This document shows, one piece after another, positions 11,020 to 23,429 of a stretch of 64,000 nt of DNA. The stretch lies in contig NC_084797.1 of NCBI RefSeq assembly GCF_963169125.1, positions 103,317,868 to 103,381,867 on the forward strand. The letters are read 5' to 3'. Position 1 is the stretch's first letter. Each line of letters starts with the position of its first letter. Position numbers and translations under genes: made by a program. This DNA is from Humulus lupulus. Taxonomy: Eukaryota; Streptophyta; Magnoliopsida; Rosales; Cannabaceae. The notes beneath the pieces are model-generated. The model saw nothing but the letters and a program-made list of their open reading frames with translations, was not told where the DNA came from and did no database searches.

Positions 11020-12199
11020 GAGATCTTGAGGAAGAAGTATATATGGAGCAACCTCCTGGGTTTGTTGCTCAGGGGGAGTTAGGCCGAGTTTGTCGTCTTC
11101 GCAAGTCTTTATATGGTTTGAAACAGAGTCCTCGTGCTTGGTTTGGTAAATTTAGTCAGGCTGTTGGGAAATTTGGTTTGTTGAAAAGTAAGTCAGATCA
11201 TTCTGTGTTCTATAAAAGATCAACTGATGGTATCATTTTGTTAGTTGTGTATGTGGATGACATCATTATTACTGGAAATGATACTGAAGGCATCTCTTCC
11301 CTTAAATCATTCCTTCATACCCAGTTTCACACGAAGGATTTGGGGGTGCTCAAGTATTTCTTGGGAGTTGAAGTCACTCGGAGTAAACAAGGTATTTTTC
11401 TGTCTCGAAGGAAGTATGTACTTGATTTGTTAACTGAGATAGGAAAATTGGGAGCAAAACCTTGTAGTGCTCCAATGAATCCAGCTGTGCATCTGACACG
11501 TGATGGGGAACCATTTGAAGATCCTGAGAAATATCGCAGATTAGTTGGAAAGCTGAATTATCTTACTGTGACTCGTCCAGATATTGCATTCTCAGTTAGT
11601 GTTGTCAATCAGTTTATGTCATCTCCAACAATTCATCATTGGGCAGCCTTAGAGCAAATTTTGTGTTACTTGAAAGGAGCACCCAGAAGAGGTATTGTTT
11701 ACAAGGATCATGGGCACACCCAGATGGAGTGTTTCTCAGATGCAGATTGGGCTAGTTCCAAGGTGGATAGACGACTTCAGGTTATTGTGTCTTTGTTGGA
11801 GGTAATTTGGTCTCTTGGAAGAGTAAGAAACAAAATGTTGGGTCCAGATCTAGTGCAGAATCAGAATATAGGGCTATGGCACAATCTGTGTGTGAGATAA
11901 TGTGGATATATCAGCTTTTGACTGAAGTAGGATTTCAGACTTCAGTGCCAGCAAAATTATGGTGTGATAATCAAGCTGCTCTTCATATTGCCTCAAATCC
12001 TGTGTTTCATGAGCGAACTAAGCACATTGAGATTGATTGTCATTTTGTTCATGAGAAAAATCAACAAGGCTTGATCTCTACACGATATGTGAAAACTGGA
12101 GAACAATTAGGAGACATTTTTACGAAGGCTTTGAATGGGGTGCGGGTTGATTATCTTTGTAACAAGCTGGGCATGATTAACATCTATGCTCCAGCTTGA
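11020..12199 (+). pseudogene. Copia pol, rest of reverse transcriptase and RNase H (broken)
   Basis: This continues the Copia RT from the GAGAT duplication. YMEQPPGF and SLYGLKQSPRAW lie near 11040-11150. The catalytic YVDD of VYVDDIIITG is at about 11250. The RT thumb and connection follow, then RNase H with DADW (~11740), [11 protein letters not shown] (~11855) and CDNQAA (~11965). The frame ends with TGA at 12197-12199. One lesion is visible near 11775, where a small deletion in the DRR-x-SGY region shifts the frame, so RNase H continues in another frame from about 11807. The very short gap to the purine tract and LTR is normal for Copia. Confidence 0.92.
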
Positions 12200-12206
12200 G
12201 GGGGAG

Positions 12207-12368
12207 TGTTAGAATAATTAGCTGTAAATTAGGTAGAAGATAGGGTCAATTGTAATTATTTCTTTTACCATTTTCTCTCATACTTTCCTATTTTAGTTTC
12301 TCCTAGGTTGTATAAATATATGACATTCACATGAATAAAACATACAATTCTATTCACCATTCTCTACA
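12207..12368 (+). repeat. Copia 3' LTR (162 bp)
   Basis: It begins TGTTAGAATAA directly after a polypurine tract (GAGGGGGAG at about 12198-12206) and ends CTCTACA. It contains a TATA box (TATAAATA at 12311) and an AATAAA signal at 12334-12339. This is short for an LTR but normal for Copia. The partner LTR is off-window. Confidence 0.85.
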
Positions 12369-12373
12369 ACCAT

Positions 12374-12894
12374 GAACCCAGGGCCTGGTAAGCGCCTGGG
12401 ACGGCGCTTGCCGCTATATGTTTAGCACGATGTCTATTTGTTATATATTGTGAATTTTCATATATATGTTATATGCTTTGGTTGAGTTTTCTAGCTTGGA
12501 TTCAGCTCACGGGTGCTCTATGGTGCAGGTAAGGGCAAGGGAAAGGTCGACCAACCATGAGTACGGAGAGCGTGGAGCAGCAGGTTCATGTTCGGCCTAC
12601 CTGGCTGCCACAACTAGGGTTATTTTTGGGAAAATGTACTATAATAGTTGTTTTGTCACCTAAGTTGACCGTATTTATATTTCAATCTATAATGTATTTT
12701 TTAAACAGTATTTTAGGATCCCAACTGTAAAACTTTCAAAGATTTCAATGAATAACCAAATGTTTTATACTTAATGTCTTTAAATGAGTTTTGTTACAGT
12801 TTAGTCACACTTTTAACCTAAGACCTTGATTAGAGAGCTAACGACACATTTTTTAACTCACATAGTAACGACTCTAAGGAAGTAGGGCATTACA
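12374..12894 (+). repeat. 3' part of a Tekay-type LTR, cut by the Copia insertion
   Basis: The segment runs from GAACCCAGGGCC to GGGCATTACA and matches the end of the LTRs at 14292-16497, 21198-23429 and 26058-28370 (complement). It carries the same CAG|GTAAGG donor-like site at 12526. Copia sequence abuts its left side. On the right it joins Tat1 pol directly at GAGCT (12895-12899). It is therefore the 3' end of a plus-strand Tekay-type element or solo LTR inserted in Tat1; the start of that insertion lies left of the window. Confidence 0.85.
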
Positions 12895-14291
12895 GAGCTA
12901 ACTGTGGAAATTAAGGCATGATTGGTAGAATTTTTGACGAAGAACCATGACATCTTTGCCTGGTCACATAAGGACATGGTTGGAATTTCTTCATCCATGA
13001 TAAGCCAAGTCCTCAATGTGGATAAGAACTACTCACCGGTGCAACAAAAAAGGAGACTGCTTGACAAAGACTGATTTCATGCCCTGAAGGAGGAGGTCGA
13101 GCAGCTCAAGGAAAATGGTTTTATAAGGGAGGCCTACTACCCAGATTGGGTATCAAACCCTGTGCTGGTCCCAAAGCCAAACGGGAAGTGGAGAACATGC
13201 GTGGACTTCACAGATCTAAACTAGGCCTGCCCCAAAGACTGCTTCCCACTACCCAGAATAGACCAACAGGTTAATCCAATTGCAGGACATGAAATACTTT
13301 AATTCATATATGCATATTTTGGGTATAATCAAATAAGTATGCACCCTCTTGACGAGTAACATACCAGCTTTCGGACAGACAATGGATTGTATTATTATAA
13401 GGTGATGCCATTCGGCTTGAAGAACGCAGGAGCCACCTGCCAGCATTTAGTGAATGGCATGTTTTGAGACTTGATCAGCAAAAATATTGAGGTATATGTC
13501 GATGACATGTTGGTCAAGTCCAAAGAAGCTAGAGGGCATGTTCAAGACCTGGAGGAATGCTTTGCAATATTTAGAAAGTATAGCATGAAGTTAAACCCTC
13601 TCAAGTGCTCATTTGGAGTTGATTCTGGTAAGTTTCTCGGATACATAGTCAATTCACATGGAATCGAGGCTAACCCCAAGAAGATCAAAGCATTGATCGA
13701 CATGAAGTCACCTACCACAATCAAAGAAGTGCAAAGCTTAACAGGGAGGGTAGCTACCCACAGTAGGTTCATATCAAAGTCTACGGACAAGTGAGTCCCT
13801 TTCTTTAACTTACTAAGGGGCAGCAAGAAGATCCAATGAACCGAGGAATGTGAGGAAGCCTTTCAAGCCTTGAAGGAGCATCTCACTCAACCTCCCATCC
13901 TAGCGAAGCCAATATATGGTGAAGTACTATCCATCTATTTGGAATCACTGAGCAAGCAATCAGCGCTGCTTTGGTAAAACAAGATAACAGGGTACAACAC
14001 CCTATGTACTATATTAGTAAAAGGCTAGTAGGTGCGGAGTCTAGGTATCCCCATCTTGAAAAGCTAGCCTACTATTTAGTAATCGCCTCTCGAAAGTTGT
14101 GTCCATACTTCCAAGCTCACTCGATCCGAGTCCTGACCGATCAACCGCTGAGACAAGTTCTTCAGAAACCAGAGGCCTCAGAACGATTACTCAAATGGGC
14201 AGTGGAACTAGGACAATTTGATATCTCTTATAATTCGAGTATGGAAATAAAAATACAAGCATTGGCAGACTTCATAGTCGAAGGCACCAAC
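12895..14291 (+). pseudogene. Tat1 pol, reverse transcriptase and first RNase H (broken)
   Basis: Conceptual translation shows the pre-RT block DIFAWSHKDMVGI (~12950), then KPNGKWRTCVDFTDLN (~13180), FPLPRIDQ (~13245), FGLKNAGAT (~13410) and the catalytic YVDDMLVKSK (~13495). The RNase H connection GKFLGYIV (~13630) and RNase H with YYISKRLV (~14010) and VLTDQPLRQV (~14130) follow. The segment ends in LADFIVEGTN at the CCAAC duplication (14287-14291). In-frame stops occur repeatedly, for example after FTDLN near 13222 and after STDK near 13792. A frameshift lies near 13945-13970. It is non-functional. Confidence 0.9.
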
Positions 14292-16497
14292 TGTAACTCC
14301 TTACTTCCTTAGAGTCGTTACTAAGTGAGTTAAAAATGTGCCACTAGCTCACTAATCCAGGTTTTAGGTTAAAAGTGTGATTAAACATAAACAAAACTCG
14401 TCTAATAACATTCATTATCAAATTAGGACATTCATTCAAATTATTAAAATGTTACACAGTTGGGTTCCCAAAATATTGTTTAGAAAATACTTTACAACTC
14501 AAAAATACAAATAAGGCCGATCTAGGCAACAAAACAACCAATACATTACATTTTCCCAAAATATCCCTTGTCGTGGCAGCCAGGTAGGCTGAACATGTAC
14601 CCGTCGCTCCATGCTCTCCGTACTCATGGTTGATCAACCTTTCCCTTGCCCTTACCTGCACCATAAAGCACCTGTGAGCCGAACCCCAGCAAGAAAACTC
14701 AACACAAAGCATATAGTACATACATGACAATTCACAATATATAACAAAACAACCAATGGGCTAAGCACATAGCGGCCAACACTGTCCCAGGCACTATACC
14801 AGGCCCTGGGTTTGCAGTCTTCACCGAGAGGGTGGTTGCAGCGTTCTAGGACGGTCTCGCCTTGACGGCTTGCACTCACCATGTTGAACGCCGATCCAGA
14901 CCCCTTGTCGTTCCCGGCTCCTTGTCGTTCTCGGCCTTTGCCGTTCCCAGCCTTCTTCGTTCACTCACAAACTTGCGTCACATAGCATAATATTGACAGA
15001 TATTTAAACAAATACTAAACATAAATAATAGGGCTACGCCCTACAACTCAAACAATAGGGCCACGCCCTGCTCTATGGGTACAACAATTTTCTAACCTTA
15101 AATCCAAGAGCTAGTTGTCAGGTGAGCAACCACGACTTCTGACAACGTTCCTATCCCGAGTCCTGGTGGTAACCTAGTCACAAACAACAAGTAACGTTCT
15201 CGTTACTATCCGATTTATAATTGAACTCTGGAACCAATCTGATGCTCTCAAGACCTCCCATTTCCCCACATAAAGTGGTGAAATCGTCGCCCGAGCCCCC
15301 TGGGCATAAGCCCTAAAAATACAAATTTGATGACCTTGAAAATGGCCTAGCGCCACAGCTCAGCTATTCAGGCGCCGCAACACCTAGCCAAGGTCCCCTA
15401 CTCTGGTTCATCTCAGCATCGCAACGCTTCTACGCGAACCCAAAAAATTAGATTTTTCCACCATTTTTCACCAAGCCAAAACTCACCCAAGTCATGCCCC
15501 AAGTGCACCTAAGTCCCAAATGGTCCTAAAACCCGAAATAACACCACATACGCAACATATATCCATCAGAACCCATTCCAAACTCACACCTAAAATCAAT
15601 TTCGATCAATGATTTAAAATTCTACAAAAACTTAAACCAAACCAGAAACTTTTCAAAACTTGAAGGAGTCTTTACCTTTGGAACAGAATTTCAACACTAA
15701 GCTGCCTCCAATTCCATTCCAAGCTTCAATCCTCAAATTCCCAAGCTTAAGTTCCTCAAAACTTCATTCCAAAACCCAAATTCATAAATCAACTTCACAT
15801 CCCTCAAGAACAACATAAAAGGCCTAAACCACAGAAATGAAATCCTTTCCTCTTCTTAAATTTCGAGATTCCTAGGTGTAGATGGCTGCTAATCTCTTCC
15901 TCAAATGAATTCACTTCCAAATTCCTTCAAAAATCCAGCTGCCTCAAGCTTGTTGTTGGTTTTCTTTTTCCTTCTTCTTGAAAGCTTAAACCAAAGGACC
16001 AAGGAACTCTTGAAAATCCTAGAACATGAAAGCAAACCTTCAGCTGTGGGTTTGTCTAGTTAGAGCCTAGATGACCATTCTACCCCTCCTTCTAACTCAC
16101 TTCTTTATTAAACCTCAAGGGTAACCTATTCCTTTCACTCTTTGCAAAAATACCACATTTTACTAATTATTTCAGTAACAACACCAATTCTCAGGTTACT
16201 AGTAGTTACCAATCTCACAACTAAACACCAATTTCGTGACTTTGCTAACACTGCAGGACAGGATCTCCTCATACCGGAAACACCGCACATAGCTCAAAAT
16301 CATACCCTCAACGGGTTCAAATTACAAATATGCCCCTAATAGCCAAATGGGGCCCACATGCATATTTAATTCACCTAAACATGCATTTCTAATCACATAA
16401 TCATTAAATTCACATATTAACATAATTAAATCAATTATTGCCCTCCCGGCACACTAATCAAGGTCCTATGTCTTATTAGTAAATTTGGGACATTACA
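14292..16497 (-). repeat. 3' LTR of the Tekay-like element (2,206 bp)
   Basis: In plus-strand reading it begins TGTAACTCC and ends GGGACATTACA. The complement of the CAG|GTAAGG donor-like site is at about 14650-14658. Short imperfect repeats around 15030-15070 reflect an ACGCCCT-type unit that is repeated more often in the sister LTRs. No gene is seen in it. Confidence 0.9.
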
Positions 16498-16509
16498 AAT
16501 ATCCCCTCC

Positions 16510-19500
16510 TTACAAAAATCTCATCCTCCAAATTACCTAAATAACTCAGGGTACCGATCCCGCATATCTGCCTCAAGTTTCCAAGTCGCCTCTTCCACTT
16601 TGTTGTTTCTCCACAACACTTTTACTAAGGAGATGGTCTTGCTCAGAAAGACTTTATCCTTCCGGTCAAGGATCTAAACCGGCTTCTCTTCATATGATAA
16701 ATCTTGATCCAGCTCTAAGTTCTCATGACTCAACACATGCTTAGAATCTGATACATACTTCCAGAGCATGGATACGTGAAACACATTGTGAACCCTTGCC
16801 AAAGTTGATGGCATCGCCAATCTGTAAGCTACCTTTCCAACCCGTTCCAAAATCTCAAAGAGGTCAACAAACCTAGGGCTCAGCTTGCCCCGTACTCCAA
16901 ACTGTTTCACTCCTCTCAAGGGTGAAACTCTGAGAAACACGTTATCACTGACTTGAAACTCTACGTTCCTTCGTCTCAAGTCTGAATAACTCTTCTGCCG
17001 ACTCTGAGAGGCGAGCATTTGAGCTCTGATCTTCTCAATCGCCTCATTGGTCCTTTGAACAACCTCAGGATCTAAATACCTTCTCTCACCCATCTCATCC
17101 CAATGGATGGGTGATCTGCATATTCTCCCATACAACATCTCATACGAAGCCACTCCGATAGTCGCATGGTTGGTCCCTGTCGGATACTATTGACCTCGGA
17201 ACCCCATGTAGTCGTACAATTTCCTTCACATACAATTCAGCATAGTAGTCAACAGTATAAGTTGTCCTAATAGGAAAAAGTGAGCTGACTTGGTGTAGCT
17301 ATCCACAATCACCCAGACTGAGTCATGTTATCCCACGGTCTTCGGTAATCCAACCATGAAGTCCATGGTGATATCCTCCCATTTCTACTCTGGAATTCCT
17401 AGAGGCTCCAACAACCTTGCTAGCCTCTGATGTTCGGCATTCACCTACTAACAAGTCAAACACTTGGCCACATATTCCACTACATCTCTCTTCACTCCTG
17501 GGCACCAGTACAATGTTCTCAAATCTTGGTACATCTTCATCGTACCAAGATGTAAAGAATAGGGACAGGTATGAGACTCATTTAAGATCTCTTGCCGGAT
17601 ACCGGAATCCATCGGAACACAAATCCGGCCTTTATACTTAAGTAATCCCATCTCTGAAATAGAAAAGTCTTTAGCCGCTCTGGATAAGACACCCTTTTTG
17701 TGCTCACTCAATTGGGAATCCTCCCCTTGTGCCTCCTTGATCCTCTCAAGGAGCGTAGACTGAAGAATGATGTTGGCTAACCGACCAACCACCAACTATA
17801 TACCTGCTCAAGTCATCTCTTCGGCTAACTTGTCTGATATCTGCCTCGAACTGAACAACTGTCCTGGGCCCTTCCGACTCAGCTCGTCGGCCACCACATT
17901 GGCCTTCCCAAGATAGTATAGAATATCACAATGGTAATCCTTTACCAACTCCAGCCAACACCTCTAGCGCATATTCAGATCCTTCTGAGTAAAGAAGTAC
18001 TTTAAACTCTTATTGTCGGTGTATATTTTGTACTTCTCGCCATATAAATAATGTCTCCAGACCTTAAGTGCAAATACCGCCGCCGCCAATTCCAGATCAT
18101 GTGTGGGATACCTCTGCTCATATTCCTTCAAGTGTCTCAACGCGTAGGCTAGGTTGCATCAGTACACACAACAAACCCTGTCTGGAAGCATCACAATAGA
18201 CTACAAACTTCTCATTATCTAACGGCAGACTCAATACTGGAGTGGTGATCAGCCGCAGCTTCAGCTCCTTGAAACTATTCTCACATATGTTTGTCCATTC
18301 ATACTTAGTCTTCTTGCGTGTCAGTTCAGTGAATGGTGTTGCTATTCTGGAGAATCCCTCGAAGAATCGCCGGTAGTACGCTGCCAATCCCAAAAACTCC
18401 TAACCTTTGGTACACTGCTCGGTCTGGTCCAATCCCTCACTGCCTCAATCTTACTTGGGTCAACCAGTATTCCCTCCTTACTGATGATATGACCCAAAAA
18501 TGTTACTTGTGGTAGCCAAAACTCACATTTACTAAACTTAGCATATAATCTATGCTCTTTCAACCGCTATAATACCAGGCGTAGATGTTGCTCATGCTCT
18601 GTCTCTGACTGAGAGTACACCAGTATGTCATCATTGGATACGATCACAAAATTGTCTAGATAATCCTTGAAGACTCTATTCATCAAGTTCATGAAGGCTG
18701 CTGGGGCATTGGTTAATCCAAAGGACATAACCAGAAATTCATAGTGTCCATACCTCGTACGGAAAGCGGTCTTTGGTATGTCATCCTCTTTAATCCTCAA
18801 CTGGTGGTAGCCTGACCAAAGGTCAATCTTAGAGAACACTGTCTTCCCTTGTAACTGGTCAAACAAATCGTCAATCCTAGGTAGTGGGTACTTGTTCTTA
18901 ATGGTTAAATTGTTCAACTCTCTATATTCAATACAAATCCTTAAGGACCCAACCTTCTTCTTGACCCATCCTTCTTGACGAACAACACTGGATCAACACA
19001 TGGCGAAAAACTCGGTCTGATGAATCCCAAACCCAGTAACTCTTGCAACTGAATCTTCAGTTCCATCAACTCTGTCGAAGCCATTCTATAAGGTGTCCTA
19101 GATACTGGCTCTGCCCCCGATGCCAACTCTATGATGAACTTGATCTCTTAGTGTGGTGGTAACCCTGGCAAGTCTACGGGGAACAAATCAGTAAACTCTC
19201 ATACTAGTCTGGTCTCATCCAGTCCAACCGAAATAACTCTAGAAGTATCGACAATGTTTGCTAGTAATCCTATGCAACCCTCTTGCATTAGGTCTCTAGC
19301 CTTTAGTGCCAAAATCATATGTACTCGTGGTCCACTCACTGTCCCCACGAATACAAAGGGTACCTCCCCTTCCAGTTGAAAGGTCACCATCATGCGCTTG
19401 CAGTCAATCCTCGCGCCATACTTCGTGAACCAATCCATCCCTAGGATCATAACAAAGTCATCCATTGCTAACTAAATAAAATCCACATACAACTCCCTAC

Positions 19501-19740
19501 CATCTATCTCTACTGGAAATGCTCTAACCCACCTCCTAGAGACTACCAGTTCCTTAGTCGGCAACAAAGTCTGAAATCCCTAGCATACAAATCACTAGGT
19601 CTACAAAGCTGATCGATCACTCTAGCATAAACAAATGAATGAGTATCCCCTGTGTCAATCAATGCATTAAAAGAAGAACCATCACAAGAAATCTGACCTG
19701 TGACGACCGAGGGACAAGCCTCAGCCTCAGTATGGGTCAT
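16510..19740 (-). pseudogene. Tekay-like pol (protease, RT, RNase H, integrase, chromodomain), broken
   Basis: Reading leftward: protease with ALIDTGDTHSFV (~19660) and ILGMDWFTKYGARIDC (~19410); RT with [15 protein letters not shown] (~18890), [12 protein letters not shown] and [11 protein letters not shown] (~18700). The catalytic YVDD equivalent reads [10 protein letters not shown] (~18630), so the tyrosine is replaced. RNase H carries VVYCDASRQGL (~18200). The integrase zinc finger is at about 17480-17600, and the C-terminal domain ending VFHVSMLWKY at about 16750. A chromodomain-like tail (VLWRN...) lies at about 16530-16680. Stops and frameshifts separate most of these blocks. This is a relic of a Tekay-type chromovirus. 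Confidence 0.88.
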
Positions 19741-19749
19741 GGTAAATAC

Positions 19750-20950
19750 TCTGGCAGGAGCGAGACTATCACTCTATTTTGCCTCTTCCTTCCTGGCCTG
19801 TGGGCAATCCTTCCTCAAATGACTGATGCTCCCATAAGTAAAGCCAGCCTTGATTCTACACTCTCCCTGATGTTGTCGTCTGCACCAAGGAAACACTAGG
19901 AAACTCCTCTAGTTATCTCCCCTGCCCTGACGGCCATTGAAAGCACCTCGTGCCCTCCTATCCGAGCCAGGAGGGAAAAAAAGAGTCTGGGGCCCTTCTC
20001 TTCTACTTACCAAGGCCACTACCTCGGCTAGATCCAATAAAAGTAGGCACCATCCTCCGAGCATCACACCTAGTAGCGCCCTCTCTCCATATCTGATCCT
20101 CGGCCCCCTCAACTGTAAGGGCTTTGTTCACTACCAGTGCATAAGTGGTAGTCCCTAGATCCAAAGTTATCTTGATGTCACGGGCGATCATGACATTCAA
20201 TCCTCACGCAAACTAATCTCTTCGTGTCATGTCAGTCGACACCAAATCCGACGCGAACTTCGCTAACCGATCAAACTTCAAAGCAAACTCAATAACCGTC
20301 ATCCGGTTCTAAGTCAGGTTCGTAAACTCATCCACCTTCGCCGCTCAGATTGCGACACTATAATACTGTTCATTGAACATATTCTTGAACTCTTCCCAGG
20401 TCATGTCTACTATATTCCACCTATTAGACACCACATCCCACCAAATGCGGGCATATTCTCTTAACATGTAGCTGGCGCAAGCTACTCTCTCATTTCCTTC
20501 TACCCTCATGAAATCCAGGATAGAAGAGATCATGTTCACCCACTGCTCTACCCGCAGTGGGTCTAGGCCACCCTCGAAGGTGGGAGGATGCTACTTCCTG
20601 AACCTCTCATACATAGGTTCCCATCTATTCTCCACAGCAGGATGGGCTGGCACTTGTGCCACAGCATGTGGAATCTGTAATCCACTGCCCTGAGAAGGGG
20701 CCTGTTGTATCAAATGTCTAAGCTCTTCTTCAATTCGGTGAAGTTTAGCTTCCATCTCAACAAATAACTGTTGCCAATTCGGTGGGGTAGGTGGAGGATC
20801 CTGACCCTGGTTGTCATCCTCGGCCCTATTACCATGGAGTTTGATTGATCGCCGAGGAATTACTGTGATATGCCTGCAATCAATGACGCCGCTTATCAGA
20901 CATGATAACAACATCCAAAACCACCTCTGAATTTCATCAACCAACCACAA
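19750..20950 (-). pseudogene. Tekay-like gag, broken
   Basis: Minus-strand frames encode a gag core with ENRWEPMYERFRK (~20600), MNMISSILDFMRVEGNE (~20530) and WWDVVSNRWN (~20430), the usual retrotransposon gag helix region. A relic of the zinc knuckle is near 19830-19890 and reads SISHLRKDCP. The two leading cysteines of CX2CX4HX4C are gone. The N-terminal part has a helix rich in Glu and Leu near 20720-20780. Stops occur, for example after YERFRK near 20590 and near 20345, so no full gag can be made. Confidence 0.8.
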
Positions 20951-21182
20951 CCAGCAAGTCTACAAATCACAGATAACATACAACAATCAAGGGGCCATTC
21001 CCTAGCATCATGCATATATCACCACATTCATCATGCTCTATCTATGTATTCAGGCAAACAGGGCACTCAAGCAAACAATTAACCATATAATTCATTAATT
21101 ACCAACCAACCCTAATTCAAGCTAGTCACTAGCAGCGAACGTACATGTTTGGTCGATCTCGAGGAACCATAAACCTTGGCAC

Positions 21183-21194
21183 GCTGTGATACCA
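21183..21194 (-). other. Primer-binding site, initiator tRNA-Met type, one mismatch
   Basis: On the minus strand it reads TGGTATCACAGC, three bases from the 5' LTR edge. Compared with the standard TGGTATCAGAGC it has one change, consistent with age. The 230-bp leader (20951-21182) between it and gag shows no other feature. Confidence 0.85.
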
Positions 21195-21197
21195 AGT

Positions 21198-23429
21198 TGT
21201 AACGACCTACTTCCTTAGATTCGTTACTAAGTGAGTTAACAATGTGCCACTAGCTCGCTAATTGAGGTTTTAGGTTAAAAATGTGATTAAACTGAAACAA
21301 AACTCGTCTAATAACATTCATTATAAAATTAGGACATTCATTGAAATCATTAAAAAGTTACATAGTTGGGATCCCAAAATACTGTTTAGAAAATACTTTA
21401 CAACTCAAAAATACAAGTAAGGTCGACCTAGGCGTACATTTTCCCAAAATAACCCTGGTCATGGCAGCTAGGTAAGCCGAACATGTACTCGTCGCTCCAC
21501 GCTCTCCTTACTCACGGTTGGTCGACCTTTCCCTTGCTCTTACCTGCACCATAGAGCACCCGTGAGTCGAAGCCCAGAAAGAAAACTCAACACAAAGCAT
21601 ATAATTCATACATCACAATTCACATTATATAACAAAACAGCCAATGGACTAAGCACATAACGGCCAACGCCGTCCCAGGCGCTATATCAGACCCTAGGTT
21701 CGTGGCCTTCACCGAGAGGGTGGCTACAGCACTCTAGGAGGGTCTCGCCCATACAGCCTACACTCTGCGTGCTTAATGCTAATCCCGGCCCCTTTTTGTT
21801 CCTGGCTCCTTGCCATTCTCGTTCTTCGCCGTTCCAAGCCTTTGTCGTTCTCGACCTTCGTCATTCACTCACAAACTTGCTTGACATAGTGTAATTTTGA
21901 CAGATTTTTAAACACATACTAAACATAAACAATAGGGTTATGCCCTGCAACTCAAACAATAGGACCACGCCTTGCAATACAAACAATAGGGACACACCCT
22001 GCTCTACGGGTACAACAATTTTCTTACCTTAAATCCAAGTGCTAGCTGTCAGGTGAGCAACCACAAATTCCGAGAACGATCCTCTCCTCAGTCCTAGCAG
22101 TAACCTAGTCACAAACCAGAAGTAACATTCTTGTTACTATCAGATTTATAATTGAACTCCAGAACCAATCTCATGCTCTCAAGACCTCCCATTTCCCCAC
22201 ATCGGGTGGTGAAATCGTCCCCTCAGCCCCTTGGGCCTATGCCCTGAAAATACAAATTTGAGGGCCCTGAAAATTTCCTAGCGCCGTGGCTCAGCCATTC
22301 AGGCGCCACAGCACCCAGCCAGGGTCCCCTACCCTGGTTCATCCCAGCACCGCAGCTCGGAAGAACAGTGCCACGCCCAAAACTCACCCAAGTCATGCAC
22401 CAAGTGCACGAAAGTCCCAAAGGGTCCCAAAACCCCAAATAACACCACATACACAACATATATGCATCAAAACCCAATCCAAACTCACACCTAAACTCAA
22501 TTACAATCAATGGTTTAAAATTCTACAAAATCTTAAACCAAACCAGAAACTTTTCAAAACATGGAGGAATCCTTACCTTTGGAACAAAATTTCGACCCTA
22601 GGCTGCCTCCAATGCCACTCCAAGCTTCAATCCTCAAATTCCCTAGCTTATGTTCCTCAAAACTTCATCCCAAAACCCAAATTCAGAAATTAACTTCACA
22701 TACCTCGAGAACAACATAAAATACCTAAACCACAGAAATGAAATCCTTACCTCTTCTTAAATTTCAAGATTCCTAGATGTGGATGGCTGCTAATCTCTTC
22801 CTCAAATGAATTCACTTCCAAATTCCTTCAAAAATCCAGCCGCCTGAAAGTTGTTGTTGGTTTTTTTTTTTCCTTTTCTTGAAATCTTGAACCAAAGGAC
22901 CAAGGAACTCTTGAGTAGCCTAGAACGTGAAAGCTAACCTTCAGCTGTGGGTTTGTCTAGTTAGAGCCTAAATGACATTTCTACCCCTCCTTCTAACTCA
23001 CTTCTTTACTAAACCTCAAGGGAACCTAGTCCTTTCACTCTTTGCAAAAATACCACCTTTTACTAATTATTTCAGTAACAACACCAATTCTCAGGTTACT
23101 AGTAGTTACCAATCTCACAACTCAACACCAATTTTGTGACTCTGCTAACACCGCAGGGCAGGATCTCCTCATGCCGAAAACACTGCAGGACAGGATCTCC
23201 TCATGCCGAAAACACCGCACATAGCTCAAAATCATACCCTCAACGGGTTCAAATTACAAATATTCCCCTAATAGCCAAATGGGGCCCACATGCATATTTA
23301 AATATCCTAAACATGCATTTCCAATCACATAATCATTAAATTCAAATATTAACATAATTAAATCAATTATTGCTCTCCTGGCACGCTAATCAATGCCCTA
23401 AGCCTTATTAACAAATTTGGGACGCTACA
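21198..23429 (-). repeat. 5' LTR of the Tekay-like element (2,232 bp)
   Basis: In plus-strand reading it begins TGTAACGACC and ends GGGACGCTACA. A short local duplication of about 30 bp is visible at 23154-23216 (two copies of CAGGATCTCCTCATGCCG) where the sister LTR has only one copy (~16258). The donor-like site is at about 21539-21546. Confidence 0.9.

Larger units (their letters stand above)
1..12368 (+). mobile_element. Ty1/Copia LTR retrotransposon, left end off-window, interrupted
   Basis: The window opens inside a Copia element. Order seen: protease, GAG-pre-integrase, integrase and the start of reverse transcriptase (1-2015), then a foreign 9.0-kb element, then the rest of reverse transcriptase, RNase H, a purine tract and a short 3' LTR (12207-12368). 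Protease-integrase-RT order is diagnostic of Copia. Removing 2016-11019 and one copy of GAGAT (2011-2015 and 11020-11024) rejoins the RT reading frame exactly. Sequence right of the LTR, from about 12374, is a Tekay-type LTR, so this element landed inside one; ACCAT at 12369-12373 is the likely target duplication, whose partner would lie left of the window. I do not assign a Copia lineage. Confidence 0.93.
14292..23429 (-). mobile_element. Tekay-like chromovirus, full length but decayed
   Basis: A 9,138-bp minus-strand insertion in Tat1, flanked by CCAAC duplications (14287-14291, 23430-23434). The 3' LTR is on the left (14292-16497) and the 5' LTR on the right (21198-23429). The primer site is at 21183-21194 and the polypurine tract at about 16498-16509. 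Gag, protease, RT, RNase H, integrase and a chromodomain-like tail follow in order on the minus strand. The LTRs differ at roughly one base in ten over the stretches compared by eye, and all domains carry stops, so it inserted long ago. Confidence 0.92.
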
